From: Earliella scabrosa | Lineage: Eukaryota; Basidiomycota; Agaricomycetes; Polyporales; Polyporaceae | Direction of reading: 5' to 3' | NCBI GenBank assembly: GCA_022605405.1 | Contig: JABYQQ010000009.1 | Span: 1,550,001 to 1,614,000 of the forward strand | DNA length: 64,000 bases | Part shown: positions 53,142 through 63,877 of the stretch, piece after piece | Layout: every line of letters begins with the position of its first letter | How positions within the stretch are numbered: position 1 is the stretch's first letter | The notes under the pieces: generated by a model | The model's input: the letters and a program-made list of their open reading frames with translations, nothing else | Databases searched by the model: none | What the model was told of the DNA's origin: nothing | Program-made: the position numbers and the translations under genes

Positions 53142-55092
53142 ATGACGCTCGACGGCAACATGGGATCCACGATTCCAGGACACATTAGGACGGTGGCCGA
53201 AGGACGTATCGAGGTGCTTCGGTCATTCGTCCTGGACAATATGGCGCATCCTGGTCTCAGGTTCGTCTTCGCGATTCCCTGCCTTGCCTGTAGATGGCTC
53301 ACTGCGCAATACACTATCATACAGCCGCGATGACGTGCGTTACCTTGAACTTCATGGGATGCGCTCACGATCTTAATTCAAGTTTTTTTTCGGACCACAG
53401 CTTTTGTCGATGCAGATGGAGATCGCAGAGATCGCTCGAACGTTACGTGCCCAGGCCAATATGTCCGTGATTGCCAGTAAAGTCCCGGTCGAGGTCCTCG
53501 TCGCGATCTTCAACTATTGCGTCGTGCCGTTGTTTTTGGACGCTCCCCTTGGTGAATCTGGTCACACCAACTCTCGTGCCCTCATCCGCGCAACCCACGT
53601 CTGTCGTCGATGGCGTGCTGTCGCAATTGCGACTCCAGCGCTATGGACAGTCATCGACAACTGCTGGAGTGTGGAGCAAGTGGAAGCGTGGCTTAACCGC
53701 TCAAACACGGCCCCGCTTTCCCTCTTCTATCGTGAGGACATGAATGGCTCGGGAAGTCGTACTCGACACCCATCTATGTGCGATACTCTTCGGGACACGG
53801 AGTACTCGCGTCTTCGGAGACTCGACGTGGACGCGGGGTCATTGGGGCCTCTGTATACATGCCCCTGGTACCTTCGGCGGAAGGCTCCCATGATAGAATG
53901 TCTGACGATCACTTCACAACCTGTGCCATCCACCCTCGACCAAGAAGACGTTGAAGATGACGCCCCGTTCCTGTTCTGTTCCGAAGCACGTCTGAAGGCG
54001 TTAGCCATCATTCCAGTAACGTGCTGGCTACCGAGCAACACCTTCCCACACCTCACCCATCTCAAGATATCTATATCCAGCATCTCTCTTGAGTGGTTGA
54101 TGCATCACTTCATGCGTTTGCTCTCATCAGCTCCGTTGTTGCAATACCTGCACGTCTCCGAGGCGGACTCACTTCCTCCATACCCCGGTCCTCGCGTTGT
54201 ACTCGCGTCACTGCGCCAAGTGTCCATCACCAACACGGTGCTTGCGTTCCCGTTCCACCTACTGTCATACCTTGATATACCTGAAGACGCGCTAGTGCGT
54301 GTCTCTGGTACGAAGTTACGTGGTGATGCGGGCAAGCTGCGCACTACGACATATCGTCGTCTGAACGATGTCAATATGGAGATCTATGGGGCCGACGAAC
54401 TCGTCCATCTGGTGACAAGAAATCCACAAAATGGCGTTTTGTGGATATCCGTTGAATTCATGCGCTTTAAAGATGGCGATGAATGGGGTTTTCGTTGGTT
54501 GTCCTCGGCCTTGTCGAGGTTACTGGATCTCTCATCTCTCACTGCAATTCATGTCTACATCGAGAACATGGTCGTGTTAACCCGCATCCTTCCGGGCATG
54601 GCACAGCTACAGGAACTCACGCTGCGCTCCCTGCGCTGTTCGGAGATCATAGAGGGAAAGCAGCTACCATGGTCACGGTATACCGACTCGCATTCGGCGA
54701 CGTTCTACTCCATGCTTGGCGGAACAGAAGGACATGCCATGGCATGTCCGGGACTTCGATATCTCGGCGTCGAAACAGACCATACTTTCGCCATTTTCCA
54801 CAGCTCCCACGTAGTACGCATGGCTGCGGCCCGTTCGGCGGCTGGACATAGGATACAACGGATCGTCATACACGGACTTCCCAGTGCCGGGGACATGGTA
54901 CCACCGGAGGCACTCGCGCAGATCGTCGATCATGTCGACATGTTCGACTTCGGAGACCGGAGGGAACGAGGCAACCTCTGTCGTTTTGATATGCGGGACA
55001 GGTGGACGGACCCGGAGGTCGAAAGGTACTGGACACTCGAGGAGTCGGAGCGACCACCGTGTCACGACCTGGGTCCGTGGGCACGTCAATAG
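53142..55092 (+). CDS. F-box-like protein B
   Basis: Three exons, 53142-53260, 53325-53334 (10 nt) and 53401-55092, 606 residues. The N-terminus VAEGRIEVLRSFVLDNM aligns with the start of F-box protein A. The F-box-like motif is SKVPVEVLVAIFNYCV followed by ATHVCRRWRAVAIATPALWTVI. The C-terminus ends DPEVERYWTLEESERP, again as in A. It is a substrate-receptor candidate for SCF ligases. Without the 10-nt exon the phases of exons 1 and 3 do not fit. The two paralogues lie 41 kb apart on the same strand and are strongly diverged, so the duplication is old. The gene converges on a minus-strand F-box gene only 97 bp away. Confidence 0.85.
53325..53334 (+). other. 10-nt microexon of F-box gene B
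   Basis: CCGCGATGAC, preceded by CATACAG and followed by the donor GTGCGT. Phase 2 on entry and 0 on exit, exactly as the microexon of gene A. Confidence 0.7.
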
Positions 55093-55189
55093 TACGGGCA
55101 GTATATAGTTGGAGCTGCCTGTGTCTAAAACGAACCAAATGAAAAACATGCGGCTCCTTGGTAGGATGTGGCCGGCATCGACTTCATCC

Positions 55190-56957
55190 TCATCGTCGAA
55201 GAACCTGAAGGGCAACTGCAACATAAAACCATCAGTAAATTCAGTCAGGATGCGGACCACAGATATGGCTGATACTTACCAATGCCCACCCATCCATGGA
55301 ACATGACCACACGATAAAGGAAGTTGTCCTGTGGATTAGTATCTATAGGCTCAACAAGCGTGTGGCTCGTCACCGGGCAAGGGAATGTTGTGTTGACGGG
55401 ACCGTGGAATACGTTATTTCTCGTCGGCCAGGTCTGAGCAGTTCATGTCTATGGAGAAGTCGAGGATCTCAATGTCCGAGGGGGGAGCCATAGGATTGAG
55501 GTCCAGGATGGTGACGTCCGCGCGACTCGGAGTAGGGCCTTCTGCCGATCCAAGGTAGAATGCGGCGACTAGCTCGGAACCGAGCACGGAGAAGTCTGGA
55601 TTGCTGACGGTGTGAATAAGACGTGTCCCAAAGGACCCCCACTGGTCCCACGCGACTGACGGACCACGCCTTCCTGGTGGAGTCTGGCAGCGACTGCGTT
55701 GTGCAACCGCGAGCAACGTGGAGACGGGCATGAGAAGCATATGGCCACGACTGTCAACGATGCATCGTGACAGAAGGGAGGATAATGTTAGGGAAGTGAG
55801 GACGGATGTTGCATGTGAAGAAGGATTTCGTCGTGATCTATTTTTCCATGGTGAGAGGGGAGGTTAAGCTGACATATGTGGTCATGGGAGGTTATGAGAA
55901 CTGGAACCGAATCGGGACCTCTGGAGGTAGACGGGAGGCTGATGTCATAAATTGAGAACCGGTACCCATGCACAACCAGCAAGGTCGACGAGTCTAGGAG
56001 GCGACAAGTTACAGACTCATCTGGGCGTTCTCCGGGTTTGAGTCGCTGCCCGGTGATTCAAGTGAGCGCGACAGTAAAAGCTGAGACGGGCCAAGCGGCG
56101 TACCCAGAGCCGTTGACCTGTCTTCCAATTCCAACCGTGTATCTCTACACCCCGTGTGGTCCACACGCAAAGGTTCCCCGCAATATCTAGGCGTTGACAT
56201 TCAGCCCGAACAAATCTCACACGTCCCTCCAGTTCGGTCCGGAGTATAGGAACAGGTGCAAGCGGATGGATCATGCCGTCTTGTGAGAGCGAGAACAGAT
56301 GGCATTCGGCGAACCTTGGTGCAGAGAGAAGCCAGGTCAGTTTTGACATGAATGCCATGGCGGAGCAATGCAGCACGTACTTTGACGAGCCTATAGAGAC
56401 CTCGGTGGTGGTTGCCAGAAGGTCTTGCTCCACGTCGACTGCACATGCAGACACGAAGGTGAGTGGAGCTTGCTGCGGTAACTTCCTACGGCGAAGGATG
56501 AACTCGGGTATTTCTCTCAGTCGAGATGCGGGTCGCCAGAAATTGAGTCCTCTAGAGTTGGTAGCATCGCCCAGGAGGCTATCCGTCAAAGGCCACGAGC
56601 AGTCGAAAGGTGAAGCGAGTCTAAATACGGTATCGCAGAGCGCGACTTCCGAATATCGCCAGGAAGTTTGATATGTTTTCAGCCTTTCCAAGCGGTCATT
56701 GACAGCAAGCTTGCTCGCGGGCATGTCGATCATGCCGGCCTGGGTCAGTTCCATCTTGTACTGCAATGTGATGTCATCGCGAATGCAGCTCGCAAGAGAG
56801 CCACAGACATAGCCTCAGTGTGTTCAATATCGAGCATAGGTGAACATGCTGAACATAGCCGTACCCTTTGACAGGCAAGTAGACTGCGGAAGTCAAGCCG
56901 TTCAAGTTCGAGAATTCGCACTAGGAGTTCAATCGGTATGGTGAGCAAACGTGACAT
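55190..56957 (-). CDS. F-box protein of the Agaricomycete WD-like type
   Basis: Minus-strand gene starting MSRLLTIPIELLVRILEL, a standard F-box, followed by SLLAC and, after an intron, IRDDITLQYKMELTQAGM, RLERLKTYQTSWR, and a beta-propeller-like body with GYRFSIYDISLP, GHMLLMPVS, WDQWGSFGTRL and DVTILDLNP. The last part is RNNVFHGPVNTT, YRVVMFHGWVGI and a stop near 55190. Exon joins are clear at QRLW/RLKPGE (56100 to 56046) and WVGI/VALQ (near 55270). They are unclear near 56860, 55850 and 55440. At 55440 the frame must shift without an obvious intron, so a frameshift or pseudogene is possible. Presumed SCF substrate receptor. Confidence 0.65.
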
Positions 56958-57293
56958 TTGCCCTAGAAGTGCATTTTCCCCGGTTTCAAGATCAGTATTC
57001 CGTGACAAAACGATTATAATGGAGTGTGTGTACTCACGCTGAATCTCGATCGCAGAGACAGCGATATTTGAGTGTGTGTGTGTTGAGAGAAACTTGCCAA
57101 TTGCGTGGAGGTTGGGATGTACATGGCTCGGAAACAAGCGGGCACTGCCACTTGAGGGGCGCGCCTGTTTTTAGCGCGCACGTGTAGGCGCGCCGTCACG
57201 GTCCCTCCGACTCCCGCTCGACATACATACTTATTAGTGCCTGAACTCTTATCGCCATCGACAGTGACCGCCGTGCGGGATAGCTGGTCTGCC
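56958..57293. other. Divergent intergenic region, F-box and SAP genes
   Basis: 336 bp between two divergent start codons, so it serves as promoter for both. It contains a GTGTGTGTGT run near 57069-57082 and the palindromic GGCGCGCC at 57159-57166, with a near copy at 57188-57194. Confidence 0.5.
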
Positions 57294-59820
57294 ATGTCTA
57301 CAGCCAACGTGTCTACTCAAGCTGCTACCGCATACAGCCAAGCCGACTTAACAAAATGGACCGTTCCTCAGCTCAAGGCCCTTTGCAAGGAGCGCAAGAT
57401 TGCCGGATACTCAAAACTGGGGAAACAGGCTCTCATTCTGAGGCTCGTCGAGGGCGGGGTCACGTCTGACATTAACGTCTCCAGTGGTGCGCCCTCCAGT
57501 GACTCTCTTGCTGTTGGCATCTCCCCGAATACGACACCAAACTTGAATGCTGCTGTTACAACCTCGACCTGCGCGACGGCGGCGACTCCTCCTGTTCCTG
57601 CACCTGTTGCCACAAAGAAGAGCGCTGCTCGACCTCAACCGCGCGTTGAAGAGGGTGTCAACCCTACGTTGGGATCTGGAAGTAGTCCGACATCGAAGGC
57701 GAAGACGAAGACGAGGACGGCCAAAGCTCAACCTCCCGGCTCGATTCGCGTCACGCATGTTCCCTCCGCCTCGAACCCTCCAGACTCCTCCACTCTCTGC
57801 CCTTCCACTCTGAGGTCTTTGCCGGTGAATGTTCAACATGGTGCTCTCAATCCAATCACAGAACTCCGGTCTCTGCCCATGGTCACGTCTACTAGCTCTC
57901 AAGCACACGCTGCTATACCTCCCCCGCCAGCCATTTCTTCCTTGAGCTTTCCACGCAATGTTTCTCGAGAAGTCACCGCACCGCCCTCCGGAACGATGAA
58001 GAGACCCGCTCGGCCGAGCACCGAGGCCATGCCACCTCCCTCAGCGAAGAAACAGCGCATACTGTCGTCTACGACTACGTCTCAAAGGTCTGAAGCTCAG
58101 AAGCCGTCTTTCGTACAACCTCTTGCATCGATACAAGCTCCTACAGCAATCAGCAATATGGCTGTCTTAACTCCTAATGGCGGCGCGTCACCCGCATCTC
58201 TTCCTGCTAAACGCTTCAAGCCTCTGGTCATCAACAAGGCCAAAACAACTGCTTCATCTCGTGCTCTTCTGTCTGCTTCAGTTACTGCAACTTCTGCTCT
58301 CGCTGTTCAATCCTCATCACTGAACAACGAACCTTCTCTGGAGTCTCTCGTCGGGCCGATCACTCCAGTGCCGACTTTGCATCCTATCAGCATGCCTCCC
58401 TCTCTGGCGCAACGGAAACGCGTCCAAAGCTGGGCCGTCATTTTGAGTGGTCTCAAGGACCCGGAGCGTGCGGTCTGCGCTCTGGTTTCGCGGGCCTTCC
58501 GGTACGCAGGTGAGATTTCTCAAGTCAAACGACAAAAAGAAGGCATGCTAACGCAAACATCTCCAGTCTACCTCTCGGCGTCAGCAATCCTGTTGCGCGA
58601 CTATCGCGGCCGTCGGTTGCAAGAGGAGGTACTCCGGAAGTATTCCCAAGCGATGACGAACATGTGGCCGTACCTCCGAGTCCGGGAATCCGAAGTCGTC
58701 CAGAGGCGGCGCACATACGCTGCCTCGTTTCTTGCACGTCTCATCGGGCGATGCGGGTTCTCAGACCCAATTGCGCCACGACTGTGGGCGAACCCGGATA
58801 GTCCTAGGCAACTGCTCATCGCCCTGAGGTTCGTACTGGTCTCGTTTCTCGCGACGGTCGAAGCTGACGACAGCCATCGCAGATTCGCGCTTACACGTGC
58901 TTGGTTCGCGGTCTCCGTAGGCGGCTCTCGTGACCCGAAGGACGACCCGGATTCGTGGCTGAACGGCATTGTCGTTGACGCACAAGAGATCGTTCAGGGC
59001 GACGTCTGGTCCATCACGCTCGAGTACGCGCCGACTGTGACTCGGCCATGGAGGACAGAGCAACTGTACGTCGTCGAAGCGACGTGCGAAGTCGTAGGCA
59101 GGCCTGCTCTGGTCGGATCGGCCAGGGAAGACCAGGGGAGGCAAGTGTCGTATCCGGTACGTGCCGACTGGTCCGGATACATCGCGCGGCGAGTCGCACG
59201 GGAGCCATCGGCGGGACCTCTACTCTCGCACCTCAAGTGGGCGTGCCAGGAAGACTATGACAAGGGGATGAGCAGGCTCTGGCTGAAGAAGGCTTCAGCG
59301 GAAGGGGCCTTAGGTGACGCGAAGCGGGCAGTTGCCGAACGATACGTCCTTGCGTGCGTAGTCGGAAACGGGTGAGGTTTTGTCGTGCAAGCTTCAGGAA
59401 CGATTGCGCACAGCTGACGAGGAAATGACAGGATCAGCGGGCAGTGGAGGACGTCGACGGAGATGGCCCAGGAGTTCGCAGGTCTTCCCGAACGTGTAAC
59501 TCACCATGTGCGGACGAAGGCTCCGACTCTCAACCTATACCTTCCCGAGTGAGTCTCATACATTTCGCATGGCGTTCGCACTGTCTTAGGCTCATACCGA
59601 TCGTGCTCTGCTCGGACGCAGACATCACCACATCGAGAGCATCCACTTCGCAACCTCGAGAGGAGAGGAGCTGCACTCTGCCGTGGCCGTCGTCCAGACG
59701 CCGCACCGCGAGTACTACATCTTGCGCGACAACGGAATGCAAATCGGATGCGAGGAGGAGGGCATCGCCGATGTTTGGCAAGAGATCCTTCGATGCGACT
59801 ACAGGGGCTTGCCTGTGTAG
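57294..59820 (+). CDS. SAP-domain protein, unknown function
   Basis: Four exons, 57294-58509, 58567-59371, 59432-59548 and 59622-59820, 778 residues. An N-terminal SAP motif (TKWTVPQLKALCKERKIAGY then KLGKQALILRL) predicts DNA or chromatin binding. A disordered Ser/Pro/Ala region of ~300 residues follows, with KRPARPSTEAMPPPSAKKQR as a likely nuclear signal. The C-terminal half is folded and conserved-looking: WAVILSGLKDPERAVCALVSR, RDYRGRRLQEEVLRKYSQAM, WFAVSVGGSRDPKDDPDSWL and TEQLYVVEATCEVVG, ending RCDYRGLPV. I do not recognise this half; it recalls uncharacterised basidiomycete proteins. A nuclear, DNA-linked role is inference from the SAP domain only. Confidence 0.75.
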
Positions 59821-60446
59821 GTCCTTGGGACACCTCATGCCTGTGTAGGACTATGGATTCTCCAACCCCTGGAGTCTCGAAATGTTACATCTGGTTTGCT
59901 TCCGGCTTTCGCGGGAGGATCTCCATTGAGCGTCGCGACTGGCGACCGGTGTATGATGTTGCCCGACGCGCTGACTGATGCCACATACCAATCAAAGCGG
60001 AACCCCCGACCTACAATGCTCCTGTTACATCGGATGTTGCATGTTTGACTATGAACCTATGACGCGCAGCATGCGCAGCGGCGTTCAATTATGTTGGGGT
60101 AAATAGAGGCCCAGGGCCAGGAGAAGGACGTCTCGGTCGCATCAGGCGGCATCCGATTGGCCGGCCCCGGAGATGCCAGGACGGTGGCGCTGGGGAAGGG
60201 CGGGGGCGCGAATCAGGAGTCGATCAGGGCAGTCAATGTTGCTCGATTCGGACGCCGGGCAAAAAGTCGAGGAGGGAATCACAGATCCCGCTGCTCGTCC
60301 CAGCCCAAGACTGCCCCACATGACGGTCGGCACATCCTCCAGCCCGGGGCCCGCCTCTGCGCGACATTTCACTCAAGTTTCACCCGCACAAGGTCTGGCT
60401 CTCTCCCTCATCCGCCCCATCCTCTCTCTCTGCCACGACGCCCGCC
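59821..60446. other. Intergenic region, SAP gene to acyl-CoA synthetase
   Basis: 626 bp on the plus strand with 3' flank and promoter. The final ~80 bp before 60447 are CT-rich (CTCTCTCTC), a common core promoter feature in these fungi. No gene seen. Confidence 0.5.
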
Positions 60447-63201
60447 ATGTCCACGTCCAAGTTCAACGACATCCCCATCCCTCTCCCGCCGACCGCCGAC
60501 TACAAGAAGCAGTCGGTCGCGCTCCCTGGATCGGAGCGGCCTGGCGAGTCTGGTGAGTACTTGCTCCTGCACCCGTCGCGGACAGGAGTGTTGACGGCTG
60601 TATGCGTCTCGCGAAGCTACCTACCGGCATTGTGAGTATGCGTCTCCTTTCGTGGCTCAGACGGCCTCATGAGCGTGTTTCTCGCAGCCCAATTTCCCCT
60701 CGAGACTCTTGACACCCCTGGGGTTTTCACGAACCTCATCGACGTCTTCGACGAGGGGTTGCGGAGGAGCAAGGGTGGGCCATTCCTCGGACACCGACCC
60801 CTCCTCTCGAAGAAGCCCCCGACATGGGCGAACTATCACGTCTGGCAGTCGTGGCCAGAGGTCGATGCGCGCCGGCGCGCAGTCGGTAGCGCCCTGCACA
60901 AGCTCTTCCAGTCGAAGGAGCTCGGCGGAGGTCCGCTGGATACAGTTGGCATATGGAGCAAGAACTGCCCTAGTACGTTCTACGCTATGCCACCCCTCTA
61001 CTCGTGCTGTATCTTGACTATGACGCGTCGGTGGGAACAGACTGGCTGTTGATCGACCTTGCGGCACAAGCATACGCAAAGGTCGTTGTCGCTCTGTATG
61101 ACACTCTCGGAGCGGACTCTGTTGGTAAGTACAGCTGTTAAAAATTCGCATAACGTCGTCTGATGAGCATTGACATCGCAGAATATGTGTACGCGTTTCT
61201 TTGGCATGTACATGACCCGTGTCTGACCGTTGGTGGCATCCAGCATCAACCATTCCGACCTGAGTGTCGTGTTCGCCGCTCCGGAGCACATCCCCTTCCT
61301 CCTCACGCTTTCGCCTAAGCTTCCGACACTGAAGATGGTCGTGTCTATTGAACCACTGGAGGACGATGAGAAACGAGTCCTCAATGCCTGGGCCAAGTCA
61401 AGAAACCTCAAGTTCATGGATATCGCCGAGCGTGAGCAAGCCCTCATACCCCTCGTGTCTTTGCGGGCTGACTGTATGCGTAGTGGAGGAGTTCGGGCGC
61501 GCGAACCTGATCGACGTCATTCCCGCCACATCAAGCACGCTGGCCACTATCTGCTATACCTCGGTGCGTGCTCCTCACGACTTCCTTGACAGCATCTGCT
61601 GATGCGACAGTGCAGGGAACCTCCGGCGTCCCTAAAGGTACATGATCTGATCTCTTGGCTCCGACCCTATCATTCACGGAAGTATTCGTGCAGGGGTCAT
61701 GCTAAACCATGGTAATTTGGCAATGGCTGTCTATGCATTCATGCACTCCGTCAAGATCCAGGAGGGGCGGATATCCATGTCATTCTTGCCGCTCGCGCAC
61801 ATCTACCAGGTATGACGTCATGCTAATCTGCCAGTACACCGCTGACGGTAGTCTGCAGCGTACCATGGAACTCTGCACCGTCGCCATAGGCATGCGCGTC
61901 GGGTACACAACCGGCGACCCTTTGCGCTTCATCGAGGATATACAGATCCTCAAGCCGCACTTCGTCTCGCTCGTCCCGCGCGTCCTGAACCGCGTGTACC
62001 AGTCGGTCATTGTCGCCGGGGACGCGCCAGGCCTCAAGGGCGCGCTCTTCCGGCAGGCGGTCGCGACCAAGCTGGAGAACCTGAAGACGACCGGCGCGCT
62101 CACGCACGCGCTCTGGGACCGCCTCGTGTTCCGCAAGATTAACGGCGTGCTCGGAGGGCGGCTGGAGATGATCGGCTGCGGGTCCGCGCCGTTCAGCCAG
62201 AACATCGCCGAGTTCCTCAAGATCGGCCTCCTCGCGGACATTGCCGAGGGCTATGGGATGACGGAGAACTCGGGCTGCTGCACGACGGTGTGGCCGAGCG
62301 ATCCGTCGTCGGGCGGCACGGTGGGCGCGCCGACGTCGATTACGGAGATCAAGCTCGTCGACGTTCCGGAGCTGGGATACCGCTCGACGGACAAGCCGTT
62401 CCCCCGTGGCGAGCTGTGCATGCGCGGGGCTCAGCGGTTCATCGGGTACTACAAGGGTGCGTCCACATCCGTTTCTCCTCGCTAACCTTCGGGTCCGCTC
62501 ACGAGCAGCTGGGCAGACGAGGCGAAGACGAAGGAGACGATCGACGAGGACGGCTGGCTGCACACGGGGGACATCGCGACGATCGACGGGCAGGGGCGGT
62601 TCAAGATCATCGACCGGGTGAAGAACATCATGAAGCTCGCGCAGGGCGAGTACGTCGCGCTCGAGCACGTCGAGAACGTGTACGCGACGTGTCCGCTCAT
62701 CGCCCAGTTCTTCGTCTACGGCGACTCGTTCAAGAGCTACCTCGTCGGCGTCGTCGTGCCCGACCCCGTCCAGCTCGCGGCGCTCGTCCACCGCGTGCTG
62801 AAGGATAAGGTAGACCCGACCGACGTCAAGAAGCTGGACAGCTATGTGAAGGATCCAAGGATCGTGGACGCGGCGCTGACCGAGCTCGACAAGGAGCTTA
62901 ACGTGCGGAAGCTGAAGGGGTATGTGTTTTGTTCCTTAAACACGGCTATGTGCGGCTGAACGAGACGTGTGCGGCCATAGCTTCGAGAGGGTTAAGCGCA
63001 TCCACCTCACGCTCGACGCATTCTCTGTGGAGAACGGCTGCCTGACCCCCACGCTGAAGATCCGCAGGCGAGTGCCCATCTACATCCTGATGTTGGTGGG
63101 AGACATGCTCACCGTACGCTCACAGGAAAGAGACATACGAGAAGTTCAAGCCTTACATCGACGCGCTGTATGCGCTCCCCGACCCGACCTCAAAGCTGTA
63201 A
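60447..63201 (+). CDS. Long-chain acyl-CoA synthetase with peroxisomal signal
   Basis: Activates long-chain fatty acids to acyl-CoA with ATP. Thirteen exons, 60447-60552, 60617-60631, 60688-60972, 61041-61124, 61183-61189, 61244-61431, 61484-61563, 61616-61637, 61694-61809, 61859-62456, 62517-62919, 62981-63067 and 63126-63201, 688 residues. ANL-superfamily signatures: [18 protein letters not shown] (P-loop, spread over three exons), [65 protein letters not shown] and a C-terminal [16 protein letters not shown] with the catalytic lysine. The protein ends TSKL, a canonical PTS1, so it is probably peroxisomal and feeds beta-oxidation. The frame needs microexons of 15, 7 and 22 nt, and the last intron has a GC donor. 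Confidence 0.95.
60617..60631 (+). other. 15-nt microexon of acyl-CoA synthetase
   Basis: CTACCTACCGGCATT between GCGAAG and GTGAGT. It contributes TYRH, matching the HYRH block usual at this place in fungal acyl-CoA synthetases, and keeps phase 1. Confidence 0.55.
61183..61189 (+). other. 7-nt microexon of acyl-CoA synthetase
   Basis: AATATGT between the acceptor ATCGCAG and the donor GTACGC. Phase 1 in and 2 out give E-Y-V before INHSD, the conserved block (EYxINH) of the family. Skipping it would shift the frame. Confidence 0.7.
63068..63125 (+). other. GC-AG intron of acyl-CoA synthetase
   Basis: Donor AG|GCGAGT and acceptor TCACAG, joining KIRR to KETYEKF. The donor heptamer is identical to that of F-box gene A intron 1. 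Confidence 0.7.
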
Positions 63202-63470
63202 AGCTAAAGGTGATCGTGGCGGGTTCGTTAAGGGTATTTATGCTCCATGCGCCTATCTACTGTTGTATAATCACACTACCAGTCAATCTAACGGCATCTG
63301 GATTTGCTTCACTCGACGTCAGACCGAGCTTGCTATCCTTGCAGCCTCGCTGATGATAGACTATCCCCTCGTGTTGAGCTTCTCCGCCTGTAACTTCTAG
63401 GCCACACAAGGAACTCACCTGGTGCTGGTGCCCCGGCACGTCTGCGGTGGTGAACTGGGTGATGTTGTAT
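63202..63470. other. 3' flank of acyl-CoA synthetase gene
   Basis: 269 bp between the stop codon and the inverted repeat. No gene or motif recognised. Confidence 0.4.
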
Positions 63471-63550
63471 AGTAGGGCTGCTCAATTCTTAGGGACGCTG
63501 GACACCGGACGCACTGAGAGCTCGTTGATGGCGGTGATGGGCGTAAGCGA
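63471..63550 (+). repeat. Inverted repeat, left arm (80 bp)
   Basis: Begins AGTAGGGCTGCTCAATTCTT and ends GCGTAAGCGA. It is the reverse complement of 63798-63877 with about two mismatches. Spacer 247 bp. Confidence 0.9.
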
Positions 63551-63797
63551 ATGTAGCCGTGGTGTCGGTTAGCAGAGCCGGAGGTCCCATAATTGGCAAG
63601 TCACCGTGAACTGAACTTGTTGCAAGACGTGTTGTAGTTCCGTTTGTTCATCCGAAGACTTGAAAAGAAGAACATGTTCGCAAAATTTAATCTGCTTTCT
63701 TTCAACCTACTACATGAGGGGACTATAGAAAGAGATGGGCCCATGCAGTCGTCATACATGAAGCGCCTGCCACTGCTGGACGAGTATTCGCGTACTC

Positions 63798-63877
63798 TCG
63801 CTTACGCCCATCACCCCCATCAAGGAGCTCTCAGTGCGTCCGGTGTCCAGCGTCCCTAAGAATTGAGCAGCCCTACT
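63798..63877 (-). repeat. Inverted repeat, right arm (80 bp)
   Basis: Reverse complement of 63471-63550. Its outer end overlaps the stop codon of the partial minus-strand gene at 63873-63875, so in that gene's mRNA the arm would lie at the start of the 3' UTR. Confidence 0.9.

Noticed and set aside
53335..53400. T8 run before the main exon of F-box gene B as a possible terminator or poly(T) signal
   Set aside because: It lies in an intron just before the acceptor and is simply a polypyrimidine tract.
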